A stretch of DNA of 64,000 nt. Source: a bacterium. Lineage in GTDB: Bacteria; Myxococcota_A; Bradymonadia; UBA7976; UBA1532. Below are positions 19,936 through 27,844 of this stretch, in pieces. Position 1 is the stretch's first letter. The number at the start of each line of letters is the position of its first letter. A program made the position numbers and the translations under genes. The stretch is taken from the NCBI GenBank assembly GCA_030427205.1, contig JAUHXC010000008.1, positions 186,001 through 250,000 on the forward strand, read 5' to 3'. The notes under the pieces are model-generated. The model searched no databases. It saw only the letters and a program-made list of their open reading frames with translations, and was not told where the DNA came from.

Positions 19936-21045
19936 TCAGTAGATCGCGAAGCCCATCGTCGCCGAGAGCGTCGGGCGGTCGAAGCCGCCGTCGCCGTACT
20001 CGCGCCAATGGGCGCCGGCCCGCATCGAGAGCGCCAGCCGCGTCGTCAGATCGATCTCGGCGATGGCCCCGGCGCCCATGGTGAAGCGATTGCTCTCCCC
20101 CGCGCGCAGGTGCCCGTTGTCCCGGGCCTCCCAGGTCTGGCCGACCATGCCGAACGCGCCGAGGTGGAAGCGCCCGAGCGCCAGCGGCAGGTACTGGGCT
20201 TCGAGGCCGTAGCGGGCGCCGATCATGTCGTTCTCGACGTAGTCGCCGGTGCCCAGCGTCGTGGTGAAGAGCAGCCCCAGGGTCTGCAGCGGGAAGTAGC
20301 CGAGCTGCATGGTCGAGGCGAAGGTGACCGGATCGACCCCGTCGGGGGTCAAGACCTCGCGGCCGCCCATCTCCATGCGCCAGACGAAGCCCTGGCGATC
20401 GAGCGGCGCGCGGCCGAGGTAGCTCGCGCCGAGGCCGTCGTCGGGGCGGATGACCGCCCGGGTCGACGGTCCGATGTGCTCCGGTCGCAGGTTCGACAGG
20501 TGCACCACCCGCTGGCGCTTGCCGTCCATCAGGTGCACCGGGTGATCGGGCGAGATCTCGACCCAGCCGTCGTAGCGCATGCCCTCGCTGGCGATCAGCG
20601 CGACGGTGCCCACCGCCGCGGCGACGATCACCGCCACGATCACGAGCTCGCCGTCCTTGATGTTGAAGTTCAGGCCTCCGCCGCCGCCGCCCGGGTTGAC
20701 CGATCCCCCGCCGTTGGACGGGATGCGCCGCGGCGCGGTGGGCCCCGCCCGATCGAGGCCGCTCGGGCCCGGCCGCCCGTGCCCCGCGTGATGCCGGTGG
20801 CGATGATGGTGGCGGCCGTGGATGCGCAGGTGCACCGGCCCGTGATCGTGATCGGCGCACGGGTCGCCGCCGGTCGGGCTGTCGGCGAACGTCGTATCCT
20901 GCACCACCCGCACCTGCTGCATGCCCTGGTCGCGGTGCGGATCGCGGGCGATGCGCTGCAGCTCGTCGGCGGGGATGGTCAGCGAGGGCTTGAGGCAGCC
21001 GGTGGCGCAGCAGAGAACGGCAGACATCAACAGCGATCGCAGCAT
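19936..21045 (-). CDS. His-rich lipoprotein with beta-barrel-like C-terminus
   Basis: The 369-aa protein has a short signal ending CCATGC. A segment around residues 65-85 is packed with His (HDHGPVHLRIHGRHHHRHRH), suggesting metal binding. A Gly/Asn-rich linker and one membrane-type helix (ELVIVAVIVAAAVGTVALIA) follow, then about 200 residues of alternating polar and hydrophobic strands ending FAIY, like an outer-membrane barrel. No family was recognised. The ATG at 21045 has GGAGAG upstream, and a good sigma-54-type promoter lies about 45 bases before it. It is a single-gene unit between two minus-strand clusters. Confidence 0.68.
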   Translation of the reverse strand: MLRSLLMSAVLCCATGCLKPSLTIPADELQRIARDPHRDQGMQQVRVVQDTTFADSPTGGDPCADHDHGPVHLRIHGRHHHRHRHHAGHGRPGPSGLDRAGPTAPRRIPSNGGGSVNPGGGGGGLNFNIKDGELVIVAVIVAAAVGTVALIASEGMRYDGWVEISPDHPVHLMDGKRQRVVHLSNLRPEHIGPSTRAVIRPDDGLGASYLGRAPLDRQGFVWRMEMGGREVLTPDGVDPVTFASTMQLGYFPLQTLGLLFTTTLGTGDYVENDMIGARYGLEAQYLPLALGRFHLGAFGMVGQTWEARDNGHLRAGESNRFTMGAGAIAEIDLTTRLALSMRAGAHWREYGDGGFDRPTLSATMGFAIY

Positions 21046-21086
21046 GGGGCTCTCCGGCGCGCGGGCGGCTCGACGCCCGCAACCAA

Positions 21087-21102
21087 AGCAAAGGCTGCGC
21101 CA
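21087..21102 (-). promoter_or_regulatory. Candidate sigma-54 promoter of the His-rich lipoprotein
   Basis: On the minus strand TGGCGCA-GCCT-TTGCT gives a near-perfect -24 box (one mismatch), an intact TTGC -12 box and the required GG-N10-GC spacing. Transcription would start near 21076, leaving a leader of about 30 bases that carries the ribosome-binding site. Confidence 0.5.
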
Positions 21103-21118
21103 GCGTCAGCACATCGCA

Positions 21119-21180
21119 GAGCCACGGCTCATGGCTCACCGGCGATGGAGATCGTGACCCCACGGCACACCGGCTGTGCC
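21119..21180 (-). terminator. Two small stem-loops after the two-TM protein gene
   Basis: GGCACA-CCGGC-TGTGCC (21164-21180) and GAGCCA-CGGCTCA-TGGCTC (21119-21137) lie downstream of the minus-strand gene ending at 21235. Each has 6-bp arms and neither is followed by a T run, so termination is only a suggestion. Confidence 0.25.
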
Positions 21181-21234
21181 CCGGGCGAACGGCGGGGGGT
21201 CGCACTGCGTCGGCGCGACGACCGAGGCCCGTCG

Positions 21235-22161
21235 TCAAATCTTCATCGCCGCCAGCTCTTCTTCGGCGAGGATGCGATCGCGCTCGGCGTCGCGGATGCG
21301 GCTGCGGGCGTCGGCGATGGCGCCGTCGTCCCGCTCTTCGGCGGCTTCGAGGGTCTCGAGCCAGCGACGGGCGGCGCGCTCGCGGGCGCGGGCACGCTCC
21401 AGCTCGTCTTCGGCGTCGCGCCGGGCGGCGGCCCGGACCCGCTCGTCGTCTTCGCGGGTCGAGACCGCGCGCACCACTTCGTCGCGCATGCGGTTGGTCG
21501 AGCCGGTCACCACATCGAGCAGCGACGTGGGGCTGGCGACGCTCTCGAAGTAGGCCTGCTGCTCTTCGTCGAGCACCGCCCGTGCCGCGCGGGTGGCGTC
21601 GACCAGCGCCTTCTCGAACTCGGGGCTGCGGGCCCCCTCTTCGTCCCACGCCCGGCCGCGCCAGTCCGTCTCGAGCCCGTAGAGGATCTCCTTGAGCCGG
21701 GAGCGGGCCTTGTGCCACGCCGCCATGCGTTTGGACGAGTCGGTGAGCGTGCCCAGCAGCTTGAGCAGCCCGAAGAGCCCGGCCACCAGCGCCGAGAACT
21801 CGGCGACCCCGGCCCCGGCGTCGCTGCCCGCGCGGCTCTCGCTGAAGAGCACCACCGCCAGCGCGGCGAAGGCGCCGAAGATCAGCGCCACCATCAGGCC
21901 CGTCCAGACCAGCCGCTCGCGGCGCAGGCGCTTGATACGGTCCTCGTACCATTCGATCGCGAAGACCGTATCGCGCACGAAGCGGCGCAGCGTGGGGCTG
22001 GTCTCGACGCCTTGGGGCGCCTCGAGGCGCCGCAGCAACACCGCCGCCTCCCAATGGATGTCGTCGGGGTCGACGTACTGCGCGCCGTACTTGATCTCGA
22101 AGCGGTACTCGGGGCGCTCCTTGCGTCCGGTGGGCTCGCCCGGCGGTGCCTCGGCGGTCAT
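21235..22161 (-). CDS. Two-TM coiled-coil protein, SLATT/DUF4231-like
   Basis: The 308-aa protein has a soluble N-terminal region, two adjacent membrane helices (about residues 85-106 and 119-140) and a long charged helical tail rich in Arg/Glu/Ala. The stretch AIEWYEDRIKRLRRERLVWTG before the first helix and AAWHKARSRLKEILYGLE after the second resemble the two-TM SLATT/DUF4231 type, whose members often act as membrane effectors in conflict systems. That resemblance is by eye and weak. Its ATG overlaps the stop of the upstream gene (ATGA, 22158-22161), so the pair is co-translated. Confidence 0.6.
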   Translation of the reverse strand: MTAEAPPGEPTGRKERPEYRFEIKYGAQYVDPDDIHWEAAVLLRRLEAPQGVETSPTLRRFVRDTVFAIEWYEDRIKRLRRERLVWTGLMVALIFGAFAALAVVLFSESRAGSDAGAGVAEFSALVAGLFGLLKLLGTLTDSSKRMAAWHKARSRLKEILYGLETDWRGRAWDEEGARSPEFEKALVDATRAARAVLDEEQQAYFESVASPTSLLDVVTGSTNRMRDEVVRAVSTREDDERVRAAARRDAEDELERARARERAARRWLETLEAAEERDDGAIADARSRIRDAERDRILAEEELAAMKI

Positions 22162-23246
22162 GGACAGCCTCCCAGGGCGAGCAGGATGTCTTGGTGGCGC
22201 CGACCACCGAGGCGCACCAGCGGCGCGTCGCGGCGCCACAGCCCGTCGAGCACGACCAGCGCCCGGCCGATGCGGCGCACCGTGCGCCGATGCCAGATGG
22301 GCGCGGTATCGCCGCGCGGGCCGCGGGCCGTCGCCGCCCGGACCCGCGCCGGCCCCGATGGCCCGCTGTCGAGTTCGCCCCGCCCCTCGGCACCGGTCAC
22401 CCCCAGCACGCCGAGCCGGGCGTCGGCGGCCGCGATCGCCTTCTGGGGGTCGTAGCCCACCAGGATGCGGCAGTCGACGACCAGCGCCTCGATGCGGGCC
22501 AGGGTGAGCGTCGGCGTCTCCAGGGTCAGCACGGCCCGCGCGTGGGCGTGCGGCGCCGCTGGCGCGCGGCCTATGGTCCACGCGCCGAGGCGACGGGTCT
22601 GCAGCGGACCGACGGTGAACCGCTGCAGCGGCTCGGCATGGGGCGGATCGCCGACGAGGCTGGTGAAGCCACGGGCCGCGCCCGCCAGGTGGGCGGTGGC
22701 GCTGCCGGTCGCGCGCAGCGCGAAGACGGCGGGCCCGGCGTGCACGACCGCCCAATGCGCCTCGCCGAGTCGGGCCTCGGCCAGCAGCAGGCCGCTCCAG
22801 CGGACGCCGGTCAACGGCGCATCGAGCGTCGCCTGCAGCGCCGCGAGCCCGTCGACCTCGGCCCCGAAGCGCATCACCCAGACGTCGAGATGACCCGGAC
22901 GAGAATGACGATACGGTGGCGGCGCGCCGGGCGCGTCGAGGCCAAGGCGCGACGACGAAGGCGTGCTGGAGGCACGTCGAGGAGGAGCAACGCCGGCATC
23001 GACGTGCCCGGTCGTCGACACCGGATTGGCACTTCCGTCCGGGGCATCTAGCTGTCCGCCCGGCGCGGAGAGTCGGCAGAGCCACGCGCGGGCGCCGAGC
23101 CCCGGCGGCACCCACGGCGGCGCCTCGGGCGACCAGCCGGCGGGCCATGGCCAGCGGCAGCTCGCCAGCGGCTCACCTCGCGGGGCGACCCGCCATTCGA
23201 CTAGACCGTCGTCGAGCGGCGCGGTGTGCATGCGACATTCGAGCAT
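22158..23246 (-). CDS. Unrecognised 362-aa protein coupled to the two-TM gene
   Basis: No family was recognised. The protein has no signal peptide. It opens with a Trp/Pro-rich region (residues 15-60), then a low-complexity Ser/Pro/Ala stretch, and from about residue 115 a mixed alpha/beta region. The start is uncertain: ATG at 23246 lacks a Shine-Dalgarno sequence, and a second ATG five codons later is equally possible. It sits 53 bases after the lipoprotein gene ending at 23300 and overlaps the two-TM gene by four bases, so all three probably form one operon. The Arg/Trp-rich C-terminus may interact with the membrane partner; this is a guess. Confidence 0.55.
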   Translation of the reverse strand: MLECRMHTAPLDDGLVEWRVAPRGEPLASCRWPWPAGWSPEAPPWVPPGLGARAWLCRLSAPGGQLDAPDGSANPVSTTGHVDAGVAPPRRASSTPSSSRLGLDAPGAPPPYRHSRPGHLDVWVMRFGAEVDGLAALQATLDAPLTGVRWSGLLLAEARLGEAHWAVVHAGPAVFALRATGSATAHLAGAARGFTSLVGDPPHAEPLQRFTVGPLQTRRLGAWTIGRAPAAPHAHARAVLTLETPTLTLARIEALVVDCRILVGYDPQKAIAAADARLGVLGVTGAEGRGELDSGPSGPARVRAATARGPRGDTAPIWHRRTVRRIGRALVVLDGLWRRDAPLVRLGGRRHQDILLALGGCP

Positions 23247-23299
23247 GAGGATCGACGTATCACGGCCGGGTCCGACGGGGAACCCCGAGGGCGCCCCGC

Positions 23300-25438
23300 C
23301 TACTCGGTCAGCGGCGCGAACGACGCGCGCACCATCTCGATCACCGCCGGGGAGAGCCCGTCCTTCGCGTCGATCTCGAGCCGGGCCCGCAGGAAGTCCC
23401 GCGACTGGATCGCTTCGAGCTCGACGGCCGTGATCACGTCGGCCACGGATCGCAGCCGCCGTCGCTCGAAAGCGAAGCTGCCCGGCCCACCGGCCAGCTG
23501 CCCGGCACCGAGCTCAGCCACGCCGCCGACCGTCTGCGCCACGGGCGTCCACCATGGCGGGTGCACTTCGAGGTGCAGCGCCAGCTCGGGCGAGGGCGCG
23601 TCGTCTTCGGCCCTCTCGCTCGCCTGGACCGCCTCTTCGAGCCGGGCGGTGGCCTCGAGCAGGCTGACCGCGCCGCCATCGGCGACGCCGCCATCGCCCC
23701 GGGTCGCCGAGCCTGCCGCGACGCCCGCGTCCTGTCGATCCACGGGCGCCGGCGGCCCGCCATCGGCGACCGCGGTCGGCTCGGCGGCGCTCTCGCCCGT
23801 CACCAACCGGGTCAGCGGCTTGGATCCGAACGCGCCGTAGACCGCGTCGTCCGCGACCTGCAGCCGAATCTGCGGGACGCCGGGCAGATCGAGCACGAAG
23901 CGCCCCGGGCCTGCACTCTCGATCCAATCGTACGCCCGCTCGATGCGCTCGAGGGATCGCAGCATCTTCTCGCTGTCGATCACCGCCCAGCGGGCGACGG
24001 CGCCCACGCGATGCAGCACCTCGATCAGCGTCACCGGCTCTTCGAAGCGCGAGCGATCGACGTGCACCGCCACCTCGGCTACACCCTTCGAGAGGTCGAG
24101 CAGGTCGCGGCGCAGGTCGACCTGACTCGCGCCGCGCAGGCGGGCTTCGAACTCGGCGATGTCGCCGCGATTGGCGACGAGCGCCAGCGCGCGGGCGATG
24201 CTCATCGAGACCCGGGGGTCGAAGCTGACCCCGAAGCGCAGCGCGGGCTCTCCGTCCAGCAGGCGCTCGGCGGCCGCCTCGACGCCCGGGCGGAAGACCG
24301 TGGCGGGCAGCGAGCCCGGGATCAGCTGCTGCACATAGGTCAGCCGGGCCGAGGTGGCCTCGACATCCAGCCCGAAGGCGGCCGGGCCGAACGGATAGAA
24401 GGCGGCCCGCAGCAGCTGCTCAGACACGGTGCGCGGGCGCAGCGCGAGGTCGAGGGTCTGCAAGCGCAGGCGATCGCCCATCAACCGGTTGGCGCCGGGG
24501 AACTCGTCGAACCGCCGCTTGTGGTTCTCGCGGTCGAGCAGGCCGCGCAGGCGCGGCTCGTCTTCGGACGTTCGCAGGCCTCGCTCGAGGATCGCGGGCA
24601 CGTTGACCAGCGCCAGCGCGCCCCGCGGATCGCCCAGGCGCTCGAGGGCCTCGGTGATCGCTTCGCTGCCGGCGAGCGACGTCGTGGTCCGCAAGAGGCC
24701 CAACGCCTCGCTGAAAGCTTCGCCGCGGGCGAGATCGCGCCCGAAGACCACCCACAGCTCGCCGCGACGCCAGGCGTAGGCCGCGCCGTATCCGTCGAGG
24801 CGGCCGACGAAGGTGGTGTCGTCGACGACCGACTCCCGCAGCCGATGGCGGCCGGCGTGCAGCGCGTGGATCATCGTCCGCACCGCGTCGGGATCGGTGA
24901 TGCCGGCGCCGAGCGCGATGGTCAGCGGTTCGATCTCGAGCACGGCCATCGTCAGCGGGACCGTCGCGTCGAGCCAGACCTTGCGCCAGGCGACCGGATC
25001 GGTCAGATCGGCCCCCAACGCCTCGCGGGTCTCGGTTCGCAGCCGTTCACCGAGCGGGCCGAGCGCGTCGACGATGCCGGCGAGGTCGAGCTGCGTATTC
25101 CAGATGATGGGCGGCGCCAGCGCCACGACCGCCGGCGTATCGACCGGCAGCCGGCCCAGCAGCGGCAGCGCGGCGAGGTCGTCGAGCCGCGGCGAGACCA
25201 GGCCCTCTGAGAGCTGCCCCGGCGCCGCGTCGACGACGGCGGCGGGCGTCGCATCTTCGGCGGCGCCCGCGTCGGGCGGCGCGACGTCGGGATCAAGAGA
25301 CAGCGGGTCGAAGCCGGGCCCGCAGCCGGCCAGCGAGGCCGCGACGCATACGAGGACGCCGAGCAGCACATGCGCCCGGCACACGCCGACGCGTGCCGTC
25401 CCTGCTCGCCGCGCCCGGGGCGCCCGTCCGTCGTGCAT
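23300..25438 (-). CDS. Large lipoprotein of unknown function (DUF3352-like)
   Basis: The 712-aa protein has a signal peptide ending ASLAGC and a short Asp/Ala-rich linker. A large alpha/beta region follows with the pattern LGRLPVDTPAVVAL near the start and GYGAAYAWRRGELWVVFG later, which recalls DUF3352-type exported proteins; I hold that match loosely. A second low-complexity Ala/Asp/Gly linker appears near residue 570. The ATG at 25438 has GAGGTGG upstream; a start further upstream would place 55 extra residues before the signal. It heads a probable three-gene operon. Confidence 0.68.
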   Translation of the reverse strand: MHDGRAPRARRAGTARVGVCRAHVLLGVLVCVAASLAGCGPGFDPLSLDPDVAPPDAGAAEDATPAAVVDAAPGQLSEGLVSPRLDDLAALPLLGRLPVDTPAVVALAPPIIWNTQLDLAGIVDALGPLGERLRTETREALGADLTDPVAWRKVWLDATVPLTMAVLEIEPLTIALGAGITDPDAVRTMIHALHAGRHRLRESVVDDTTFVGRLDGYGAAYAWRRGELWVVFGRDLARGEAFSEALGLLRTTTSLAGSEAITEALERLGDPRGALALVNVPAILERGLRTSEDEPRLRGLLDRENHKRRFDEFPGANRLMGDRLRLQTLDLALRPRTVSEQLLRAAFYPFGPAAFGLDVEATSARLTYVQQLIPGSLPATVFRPGVEAAAERLLDGEPALRFGVSFDPRVSMSIARALALVANRGDIAEFEARLRGASQVDLRRDLLDLSKGVAEVAVHVDRSRFEEPVTLIEVLHRVGAVARWAVIDSEKMLRSLERIERAYDWIESAGPGRFVLDLPGVPQIRLQVADDAVYGAFGSKPLTRLVTGESAAEPTAVADGGPPAPVDRQDAGVAAGSATRGDGGVADGGAVSLLEATARLEEAVQASERAEDDAPSPELALHLEVHPPWWTPVAQTVGGVAELGAGQLAGGPGSFAFERRRLRSVADVITAVELEAIQSRDFLRARLEIDAKDGLSPAVIEMVRASFAPLTE

Positions 25439-25574
25439 CGACCACCTCGTGAAGGGGCCCACATCGCATGCCCGGAAGGCAGCGGATGGAAGCCGGCGGA
25501 TGGGGCCGGCCGGTGAAGCCTTCGAGCGCTGGCGGTCTGGCTTCGGGCCGGACCGACCGCGTTCGGGCTGCGGC

Positions 25575-25603
25575 AGGATACGGTCGGCCATCCGGGTGGT
25601 CAA
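25575..25603 (-). promoter_or_regulatory. Candidate sigma-70-type promoter of the large lipoprotein operon
   Basis: On the minus strand TTGACC and TATCCT are separated by exactly 17 bases, 5/6 and 4/6 matches to consensus. They lie in the 201-base gap between the NADH dehydrogenase gene and the lipoprotein gene, giving a leader of about 130 bases. Confidence 0.45.
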
Positions 25604-25639
25604 GCGGGGCCGCGGCGGCCGACAGCGGCACCGAAAGCC

Positions 25640-27034
25640 TCACTCGTCGGCTTCGGCGCCGGCCACCATGCGCTGCCCGGTGATGAGCCGCGAGCCCCGC
25701 TGATAGGTGATGTAGCTCCACGCCCAGTTGAGCAGGACCACCAACCGATTGCGAAAGCCGATGAGGAAGTAGAGGTGCACCACCAGCCACGCGACCCAGG
25801 CCGGGAAGCCGCTGAGCTTCCAGCGGCCGCGCTCGGCGATGGCCCGCGAGCGCCCGATGGTGGCCATGCTGCCCTTGTCTCGATAGCGGAAGGGTGCAGA
25901 CGCCGAGCCACCGGCGATGAGGCGGGCGACATAGCGACCCTGCTGCATGGCGACTGGCGAGACACCCGGCAGCGGCTCGCCATCTTGCTCGAAGCGCGCC
26001 ATGTCGCCGATGGCGTAGATCCGGTCGTGGCCCGGCACCCGGCACCGATCGTCGACGACCACCCGGCCCATGCGGTCGGTCTCACCGCCCAGCGCCCCGG
26101 CCAACGGGTTCGCGCGAATGCCCGCCGCCCAGATCACCGTCCGGGTCGGGATGCGCCCGCCGCTCGTATCGACGCCCTCGGGGTCGATGGACTCGACCCG
26201 GGTCCCCGTCCGCACCTCCACCCCGAGCTCGACGAGCTGGCTCTGCGCGCGGGCCGAGAGCGTCTCGTCGAAGCCTTGCAGGACGCGCTCGCCGCCTTCG
26301 ACGAGGATCACCCGGGTGGCGTCGGGCCGAATCCGCCGGAAATCCCACGCCAGCACATGCCGCGAGAGCTCGGCGAGCGCGCCGGCCATCTCGACGCCCG
26401 TCGCGCCGCCGCCGACGACCACGAACGTCAGCAGGGCCGACTGGTCGTCGGGATCGTCCTGGCGCTCGGCCTGCTCGAAGGCCAGCAGGACCCGCCGCCG
26501 GATCTCGATCGCCTCGTCCATGTTCTTCAAGCCCGGCGCCAGCCCGGCCCAGGCGTCGTTGCCGAAGTAGGTGGTGCAGCCGCCCACCGCCAGGACCAGA
26601 TGATCATAGGCCAGCGCGTGCCGCCGATCGTCGTCGAGCAGCACCCGCCGCCGCTCGGTGTCGATGGCGGTCACCTCGGCGAGCATGACCCGGGCGTTCT
26701 CCTGCCCGCTGAGGATCGAGCGGATCGGCGCGGCGATGGAGGCCGGCGCGAGCCCGGCGGTGGCGACCTGATACAGCAGCGGCTGGAAGAGGTGGTGGTT
26801 GCGGCGATCGACGAGCACCACTTCGACCGGGGCCTTCGCCAGCGCCCGGGCCACCTCCAGCCCGCCGAAGCCGCCGCCGACGACCACGACCCGCGGGCGC
26901 GCGGGGTCGGTCGCCTCCACCGCCATCTCGGTGTGCTGATCGGCCGGCGCTCGCCCCGTGGGCGGCCCGGCGCAGGGTTCTGGTGGCTCCACGTCTTCGG
27001 GATCGGCCCGCTCGGGCCGGATCGGGTTCTGCAC
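25640..27034 (-). CDS. ndh: Type II NADH dehydrogenase (NDH-2)
   Basis: The 464-aa protein has an FAD Rossmann motif (VVVVGGGFGGLEVARAL), an NADH-binding Rossmann motif (FVVVGGGATGVEMAGAL), the conserved VIWAAGIRANPLA and YAIGDMA segments, and a C-terminal membrane-associating stretch (WLVVHLYFLIGFRNRLVVLL). NDH-2 oxidises NADH and reduces quinone at the cytoplasmic membrane without pumping protons. I chose GTG at 27034 because GGGAGG lies 5 bases upstream. An ATG at 26926 would give a form without the 36-residue Pro/Glu-rich leader but has a poor ribosome-binding site. It is 92 bases downstream of the next minus-strand gene. Confidence 0.9.
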   Translation of the reverse strand: MQNPIRPERADPEDVEPPEPCAGPPTGRAPADQHTEMAVEATDPARPRVVVVGGGFGGLEVARALAKAPVEVVLVDRRNHHLFQPLLYQVATAGLAPASIAAPIRSILSGQENARVMLAEVTAIDTERRRVLLDDDRRHALAYDHLVLAVGGCTTYFGNDAWAGLAPGLKNMDEAIEIRRRVLLAFEQAERQDDPDDQSALLTFVVVGGGATGVEMAGALAELSRHVLAWDFRRIRPDATRVILVEGGERVLQGFDETLSARAQSQLVELGVEVRTGTRVESIDPEGVDTSGGRIPTRTVIWAAGIRANPLAGALGGETDRMGRVVVDDRCRVPGHDRIYAIGDMARFEQDGEPLPGVSPVAMQQGRYVARLIAGGSASAPFRYRDKGSMATIGRSRAIAERGRWKLSGFPAWVAWLVVHLYFLIGFRNRLVVLLNWAWSYITYQRGSRLITGQRMVAGAEADE

Positions 27035-27126
27035 TGGCGCCTCCCGCGCGGCGAATGACGTGCCGCGCCGAGTCAGCAGATGCGCCGGGGGCGACTCTCG
27101 ATTCGATCGCGGCAGGCGCCGTCGGG

Positions 27127-27732
27127 CTACGGTCCGTCGGGTTGGGGCGGGGGCTGGGGCTGATTCCACCGGGCTGGCTCGGGCAGCTCGGCGCCCGGCG
27201 GCGGCACGATGGCCAGCACGTCCAGGTAGCGCCGGCCGCTCGGCAAGATGACCGCCAACCCGACGCTGTCGGCCTCGGGGCCCATGTCGAGCACGATCTC
27301 CAGCCCGGTCTTCATGTTCATCGGATAGTGACTCAGCTCGTCGAGGATGCTCTCCGGCGGCACCCCGAGGATATCGATCGCGTCGGCGGGCAGCACCTCG
27401 TCGATACGCACCTTCTCCGGCATCTTCCAGCCCGGCGGCAGGCTGTCGTAGAAGCTCTTGACCGACGCCTGCAGCGCGTCGAGCCGCACCGCCGAGATGG
27501 GGACTTCGGCGTCCACCGCGGCGTCCACTCCGGCGTCCTTGGCCGGCTCGGTCGCCGGCTCGGCGCCCATCCGGACGGGTCGGGCGCGGGTCGTCGGCGC
27601 CGGCTTCGGCGTCTCGTCGGCGGTCGCTGGCACGCCGCCGGTCGTCGGCTCGGGCTGCTGCCACAGCGCGAGGGCGAGCAGGCCGATGGCCAGCGCGGCC
27701 AGGACCGGCAGGATCAAGCGACCGGGCTTCAC
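27127..27732 (-). CDS. Single-TM anchored protein of unknown function
   Basis: The 201-aa protein has an N-terminal membrane helix (LILPVLAALAIGLLALALW) with no lipobox, then a Pro/Ala/Asp linker to about residue 75. A compact domain of about 100 residues begins LDALQASVKSFYDSLPPGW and contains an acidic, hydrophobic core ending VLAIVPPPGAE. It ends with a Gln/Pro-rich tail. I do not recognise the domain. GTG at 27732 has AAGGGG upstream. It is divergent from the secreted propeller gene and lies upstream of NDH-2 on the same strand. Confidence 0.65.
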   Translation of the reverse strand: MKPGRLILPVLAALAIGLLALALWQQPEPTTGGVPATADETPKPAPTTRARPVRMGAEPATEPAKDAGVDAAVDAEVPISAVRLDALQASVKSFYDSLPPGWKMPEKVRIDEVLPADAIDILGVPPESILDELSHYPMNMKTGLEIVLDMGPEADSVGLAVILPSGRRYLDVLAIVPPPGAELPEPARWNQPQPPPQPDGP

Positions 27733-27767
27733 CAGTGACCCCTTCTCATGTTCGTCGTCCCGTTCAA

Positions 27768-27796
27768 TTGATGAAACTGCTTCGAAACATTACCGT
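27768..27796 (+). promoter_or_regulatory. Candidate sigma-70-type promoter of the secreted propeller gene
   Basis: TTGATG and TACCGT are separated by 17 bases in the least GC-rich part of the divergent gap 27733-27844. The predicted start near 27803 leaves a leader of about 42 bases. Confidence 0.4.
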
Positions 27797-27814
27797 ACGA
27801 GCAAAACAAGCGTG

Positions 27815-27840
27815 CCTCGATCCGCGCGCATCGAGGAGGA
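27815..27840 (+). promoter_or_regulatory. Leader hairpin overlapping the ribosome-binding site
   Basis: CCTCGAT (27815-27821) pairs perfectly with ATCGAGG (27830-27836) across an 8-base loop. The 3' arm takes in the first bases of the Shine-Dalgarno GAGGAGGA (27833-27840), so folding would hide it. This could be a translational switch, for example thermosensitive, or chance. Confidence 0.4.
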
Positions 27841-27844
27841 TGCC

